Source: Symbiodinium natans (lineage: Eukaryota; Sar; Dinophyceae; Suessiales; Symbiodiniaceae). From it: a DNA stretch of 64,000 bases. The position numbers were made by a program, and so were the translations under genes. The notes beneath the pieces were generated by a model. It saw only the letters and a list, made by a program, of their open reading frames with translations, was not told the DNA's origin and did not search any database. This document shows, one piece after another, positions 59,373 to 64,000 of the stretch (position 1 is its first letter; every line of letters starts with the position of its first letter). The stretch lies in assembly GCA_905221605.1 (NCBI GenBank), contig CAJNDS010002593.1, positions 64,001 to 128,000 on the forward strand. Reading direction: 5' to 3'.

Positions 59373-59547
59373 GCATAGCAGCTTGCTAGAAGGCGCTGGT
59401 GCTTAGAAGAACCAGTCTGATTGAGCTGAAGCCTTGAAGGACACTGCGCCCGCTAGCTGAGGTGGTTTAGACGGAAACTATAGCGGAGACACCTTGCACT
59501 ACTCGACACCATCGCCATCCGATCCAAGAGCGTAGAACCCTAACGCC

Positions 59548-59750
59548 TCAAGTTCCAAGGTTTAGAATCGGCCAAGAGACAGGATCCTGGTACCAGCCGC
59601 GGCCCAACTGTCGCACGTCCAGGCCATAGTGCCAGCTGCCATCCTGAAACCACGCAGGTGTGGGCTGTTCAGGCTTCGTGTCGGGAGATAGGCTTGATAG
59701 AGGAATGCTGAGGCCGACACCCACATGGCGCGCTGGTACTCCCGGTACAC
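59548..59750 (-). CDS. probable exon of an unknown gene
   Basis: The minus frame gives VGLSIPLSSLSPDTKPEQPT and AWFQDGSWHYGLDVRQLGRG. The Trp/Gly-rich end suggests a structured domain, but I cannot name it. Confidence 0.4.
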
Positions 59751-60469
59751 CTGGCCCCCAGGCCAGGGTTGCTTGAGTCATTCTGAGTTTCAAAAAGTGC
59801 ATACGACACCTCGAGTGCCAGGCACAAGAGCTCTTGCACATCGCCCAGCTGCAGACCTCGGTACGACTCTTAGACGTGTTGCCTTCTAACTGACCACGGT
59901 GCAGCCAGGGTCCGTCGTTGCAACTACTTTTTATTACTTTTTGTCACCATACCCGCAGTCGACTGATACAACATACAAGCAACCTGCCCCAATCTGGGAG
60001 CAGAGCTGGCACTAAACTCCGCATTCACCTCTGCTCAGGTGACACGGCATTGACAGTCTAACACCTATACTGCCTGTACTCGAAGCATCTGCCTCCGGAT
60101 CCGGCTTGCGAAGAAGGGCCCTCAGATGCTGTGCATATCTGCACAGCACCCCAAAGTTGCCACGATCAGCACTGCTTGATATCTGGCAATCTGGGCTGCC
60201 CTGCTGTAGGTCAAGCGGTGGAATGAACACACTGATGTTGCTGCAGATCTGCCAGTTTCATGTATTTTCTGCCAGCTCGGGCACCTCTGCACCTGCCTGT
60301 AGAGTCTGCCGTTCTGCTGATCCATCCGCGCCTCACAGAGCAGCTTGCGAAAGCGCTCGTTGCCTCCCAACCTCATGGCGGCTCGTTGTGCTCTGCTCCC
60401 CGTTCTCTCGTGCTGCTTGCTCTTGTCTAATATTGATGGCGTTACGTTGACGTACCCAGCTCTTGAATA

Positions 60470-62250
60470 TGCTGGGCCGGGGACGTGGTGCGGTAGGTTT
60501 CCCTCAGCCGGGCACGCGCCTCTCGAAGCATCGCCTGCTTCGGCCCCTGAGAGCAGCACAAGGAGCAAGCGACTGCAAGTATTTTTACGATGTTTTACGT
60601 ATGTAGTTCCGGTGACTAAGCCCAACAGGCCCGGCACCTCGCAGAAGCTCTGGTGCTCGACCAAGCTGTTACGAACCTGCAAAGCACCACGCACCACCAA
60701 GCCACTTACGCGACAGCGCCTCATGGGTCTACAAGATCCCATCCTGCTCGAACATCTGCGCAGCAAAGGTGCGGCCGACATGTAGGCCTACCTGAACCTC
60801 AGTTGCAGATGTTGCACTCGGCACCGCATCAACCACCACAGCTTCCATGTGAAGCTCCGCCTCGGCGCCCCTTGACACCATGTGGTAGAGGTGCTGCCAC
60901 GGATCTGAGTTGTTCTCATCCTTGGGCACTGCGGCAAAGAAGCGTAACGGCATTGCACGCACAGTGTCAAAGTATCGACTGAGAGGAGCTCATCCAGTGG
61001 CACGGTCGACGCATTCGATGCCGAGTAGTCCCCCATGACGACCTGGCCAAAGAGGGCATAACGAGGAATCTCTCCGCGAAACGTCCGCTGAACCCGACGA
61101 TACGAATACCCCAGCGGAATAGTTGCTGGGTGGCCAGCGAGCCGAAGCGACTCCATTCCTCTCGGAGGCTCTGCAGGAACATGGAGAAGAGTCTGTGTTC
61201 CAGAGACAGGACCTGTGCAGCCCAGTGTCGTGAGGGCATCGTGCGGAAGCGCATGGGCGAGAGGAGCTCGGCCTCAACTGCCGATTACCGAGCGGCATCC
61301 ACGCCTATATCGCGACCTGATTAGCCGGCCTCGGGCACGTTGCTGATGAAGACCATGTACCTTCATTGCCGTGCCCGTGCCGCGAGACATCATGCTGCCA
61401 AGTGCGATGCAACTTGTGGGGCACGGTGTCTCTGGATCCAGCTTCTGCAGCTGAAAGGTCACAGGCGACCCAGGGCGTATCCTTTCAATCAACATAACTT
61501 GCTGCTGGTCTTGAAGGCAAACTGTGCTTCGGTCCTTTGCGCGGTGCAGACCGCCATGCCCTGTGAGAACCAAGTTCGCTTTAGCCTCAAGTCACAAGTC
61601 GCAACCAATCTCCCAGCAGTCTTGCATTCATTGGACACGATCATCTCCCCCCCCCCCACACAACTGCAAGCTTCCTGGACAACACAAACACAACCACAAC
61701 GACGACAACGAGATCACTAGGACTCAAAAGATGTCAGCCCTGCCCAATTTCTTGTTGGTCTTGACGCCTGATTTCGGACTTCTTGAACTCTCTGTTGTGC
61801 AGATTCTTCTCTTGCTCTGCTGTCCTTTTAGACTCCTCTCAAAACCAGGGCCGCCAGCTCTAAGGACACCAGTGGCGGCTGATGAAGCCATTCCTGGCTG
61901 CCAAAGAATCTCAGCTAGGCATGCGGCACCTTTAAGATCCTTTAAGTGGCCTTCTGGGTCCCCATCAGCGTCAGCTCATGCGTGTGCTGATCCAGGTAGC
62001 CATAGACCTTCACCACTGGAGAAGAAGCGGCAGTCGAAGAGAGCTGCCGATTATTGATTGCACTACCAGCAGCGCCTGAACAATGTTGATATTGATGTCA
62101 ATTTCATCGGCCACCTGGTCCAATACTGTGCTTCGCCATTTCTCTATCCAAGAAAAGAATCCAGTCCTCAAGCAGGAATGACGCAGTGGTGTCCGTGACT
62201 CGGCCAAGTATGGGACCTTGGACGCAGTTCCGGAGGGAAGATGACAGTAT
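60470..62250 (-). CDS. PhoD-like metallophosphatase-family gene, many short exons, partial
   Basis: Minus-strand exons follow the order of PhoD-like phosphodiesterase/alkaline-phosphatase proteins. An exon ending at 62167 gives GPILGRVTDTTASFLLE. 62114-62076 (39 nt) gives VADEIDININIVQ and continues it in frame. About 61520-61420 gives VMLIERIRPGSPVTFQLQKL and DPET, the N-terminal beta-sandwich. About 61110-60965 may give IPRYALFGQVVMGDYSAS. About 60955-60792 gives LRFFAAVPKDENNSDPWQHL followed by YHMVSRG, the start of the metallophosphatase core. About 60566-60470 gives MLREARARLRETYRTT, a helix typical of the family. The catalytic HxGDxxY motif was not found: the equivalent place reads ELHMEAVVVDA, so a key exon is missing, diverged or wrongly joined. 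The first introns use GA and GC donors. A further exon (60405-60310, RLGGNERFRKLLCEARM) may follow. Confidence 0.65.
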
Positions 62251-62379
62251 CAAATGTTTGGAGGGAGCAGCTCTGAAACTGCTCCGAAAATTCTGGAAGT
62301 ATAGATCTGTTTTCATGCCGGATCGCAGGCACAAGAGCTGAATTTGCACATTAACACCGCGATGAATTCCAAACATAAC

Positions 62380-64000
62380 ACATCCAAGCTTCGGCTGGCT
62401 TGTTCTGGGTTTAACAACGTGAGAGCCTTGACAACTTGTCTATGCCGCAATGAAGTTCGAGCCAACCTGCCCTACACGTAGTCCTGGGCTCTACAAACCA
62501 GTATGCTCGGTTCGATGCCGCCACAGCTCATGCGTTCAGCCATGATATGACGTGCATGGGGAAAGTAGTTGCGGACATGAACACTGGCGAAGACTGGAGT
62601 TGCAGAGTCTCAGGATCAGAGATGAATTCGTGCAGAATACATCGTGAAACAGGTCTCAGCAAGCCACGGAACCTGTCTCCGAGGAAACCTGAGACCGGAT
62701 CTGCTTCGCCTGCGAGCTAACGCACAATCAGCGTGATTTCTCCCTACTTGCCTGCTCAGCCTGAATCGGGCTTGCACAGGCGGACGCAAAGTGTGGGTGA
62801 TATGGAACGATGGAACGGATCCAGTGTGGTTCGCATGCCGGCTCTCGTGCTCTAGGCAGCCTCTGGATGCGAGGACCCAGCCGAACCCGGGGTCGAGTTC
62901 GCCGGGGTGGGAGCCCTGGCCCAGTAGGCTCGGCTACACGGCTACACTTCAGTCACCTCCTTACGACTGCTGTGACAGACCTAAACACCTCCCATGACAC
63001 CACGACGGATTCGCGCACCTCGTGGATGCACTGCTGGTGCCCTCTGCCGAGAGCCAGGCCTGGAGGAGCTTCGAGGTCACCTCAAAAGTGAGAAGATTTT
63101 GAGGAGCACTTTGAGGACTGCCTGGACAGGTTCCGCCCCTGGCTCGGTTTCCTTGTCGCATTCCCTTTGCTTGGCATCAAGCCCCACACTTGCTGAGGAA
63201 ACCTCCCCCTACACCCCACCACTGGCCATCTTATGCGCATGGTAGGTGTTTCTCAAACCCCCTTCACTCCCAGCTCCCCGAACTCCCGGCTCTCGCTGTT
63301 TCTCTCGCTCTCTCGCTGTTTCTCTTCAATCTGCAGGGCTCCTGTCAGCAAGTGCGCGTGCAGGCGTGATACAAGTGTGCCTCTCGGCGAAGCCAGTGGT
63401 TCTCTGCCGCGGCGCTTTCGAAGTGGGGGCGAGACACCTGTGGCCCATAGTGCGACTGCTTAGGAAGTTCCACACTCCACGAAATTTTCCAAGTCAACTC
63501 CTCACGTCAAGAAGACAAAAAGCCGAGTAGGAGCGAGACTTTTACGCACCGTTGCTCCACCTCTTGAACTCACGGGCGAACCTCTGAATAAGAGTCGACC
63601 ATGAAAATGACGGCATGTGTCGTCGGTCATCGTAGTTGAGGCAAAAAAAAGAAGGGATGGAGGCTGTGAGTGGCTGTGATCGTGTTACCAGACCGAGCAT
63701 CAGCTCCGACATCAAATTACACAAGTGGGAACACATTGAATTGGCCAGGATGGCAACAGGCCATCGGCCATCGCTAAAGAGAGCAGGACGACTTACAGCC
63801 GCAGAGTGGACATGCGCTGACAGCATGAGAAGGAAATGCCTCAGCATGTTGATATGGAGCTTGCCTCGTTCGAAGTCAGCTTGCGAAGCTGTTGGCGAAG
63901 CTCGCCTCGGATCATAGACTTCTCTACTGTCGTATATTCGGCATAGACGACGCTGGTCCTAAGAATGTGTGACACATCTACAGAAAATTGCTGCTGGCCA
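62380..64000. other. no firm gene to the right edge
   Basis: Possible minus-strand exon pieces at 63100-62995 (QCIHEVRESVVVSWE, ending at GT) and at 63640-63550 (RRHMPSFSWSTLIQRFAREF). Neither is tied to a family. A run of eight A lies at about 63643-63650. Confidence 0.35.

Noticed and set aside
60310-60405. Possible ArfGAP zinc-finger domain from RLGGNERFRKLL
   Set aside because: The GGN motif alone is weak. No C-x2-C-x16-C-x2-C cluster lies upstream, and the neighbouring exons fit a PhoD-like protein.

Overview
The window reads as nuclear DNA of a dinoflagellate, most likely a member of the Symbiodiniaceae or a relative. This is an inference from combined traits. (i) Genes are broken into many short exons whose introns use GT, GC and GA donors with AG(G) acceptors. 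(ii) Every host gene I could recognise lies on the minus strand, giving a one-directional gene block over about 62 kb. (iii) There are two interstitial TTTAGGG telomere-type arrays. (iv) Degenerate non-LTR retrotransposons of the kind common in these genomes are abundant. (v) One site resembles a dinoflagellate spliced-leader relic. There are no bacterial operons, ribosome-binding sites or CRISPR arrays. I could not identify tRNA or rRNA genes by eye.

Layout. 0.9-4.0 kb: alpha-galactosidase-like TIM-barrel glycosidase (-). 5.0-6.4 kb: secreted or plastid-type protein of unknown function (-). 7.3-8.6 kb: minisatellite, homopolymers and long CA/GT arrays. 10.0-11.2 kb: kelch-repeat gene (-). 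11.8-13.3 kb: secreted, heavily N-glycosylated Cys-containing coiled-coil protein (-). 15-22 kb: GC-rich graveyard of truncated, inverted non-LTR retrotransposon copies, interrupted by (TTTAGGG)n at 20.6-20.9 and 21.36-21.46 kb. 23.8-24.1 kb: orphan exon. 27.2-29.6 kb: split glycosyltransferase-like gene (-). 30.4-31.3 kb: a second, YADD-type retrotransposon remnant (-). 34.7-38.6 kb: membrane-anchored multi-Apple-domain protein probably joined to a GH99/GH71-like glycoside hydrolase (-). 39.7-40.2 kb: unknown exon. 44.5-45.6 kb: FPL-domain gene resembling CLEC16A (-), including a 30-nt microexon. 48.5-49.6 kb: Pro-rich coiled-coil protein (-). 53.7-56.3 kb: multi-exon gene of unknown function (-). 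57.6-59.8 kb: scattered probable exons (-). 60.5-62.3 kb: PhoD-like metallophosphatase-family gene (-).

Functional theme (inference). Several genes act on or bind extracellular or endomembrane glycans: the alpha-galactosidase-like enzyme, the Apple/GH99-like protein and the glycosyltransferase-like gene. Two of the glycosidase genes begin with a single hydrophobic anchor. The other genes (kelch, FPL/CLEC16A, PhoD-like) look like ordinary eukaryotic cell biology.

Limits. Exon edges were placed by eye from reading-frame continuity, family motifs and AG acceptors. Coordinates of multi-exon genes are outer limits of recognised exons, not full gene models. Small exons have certainly been missed.
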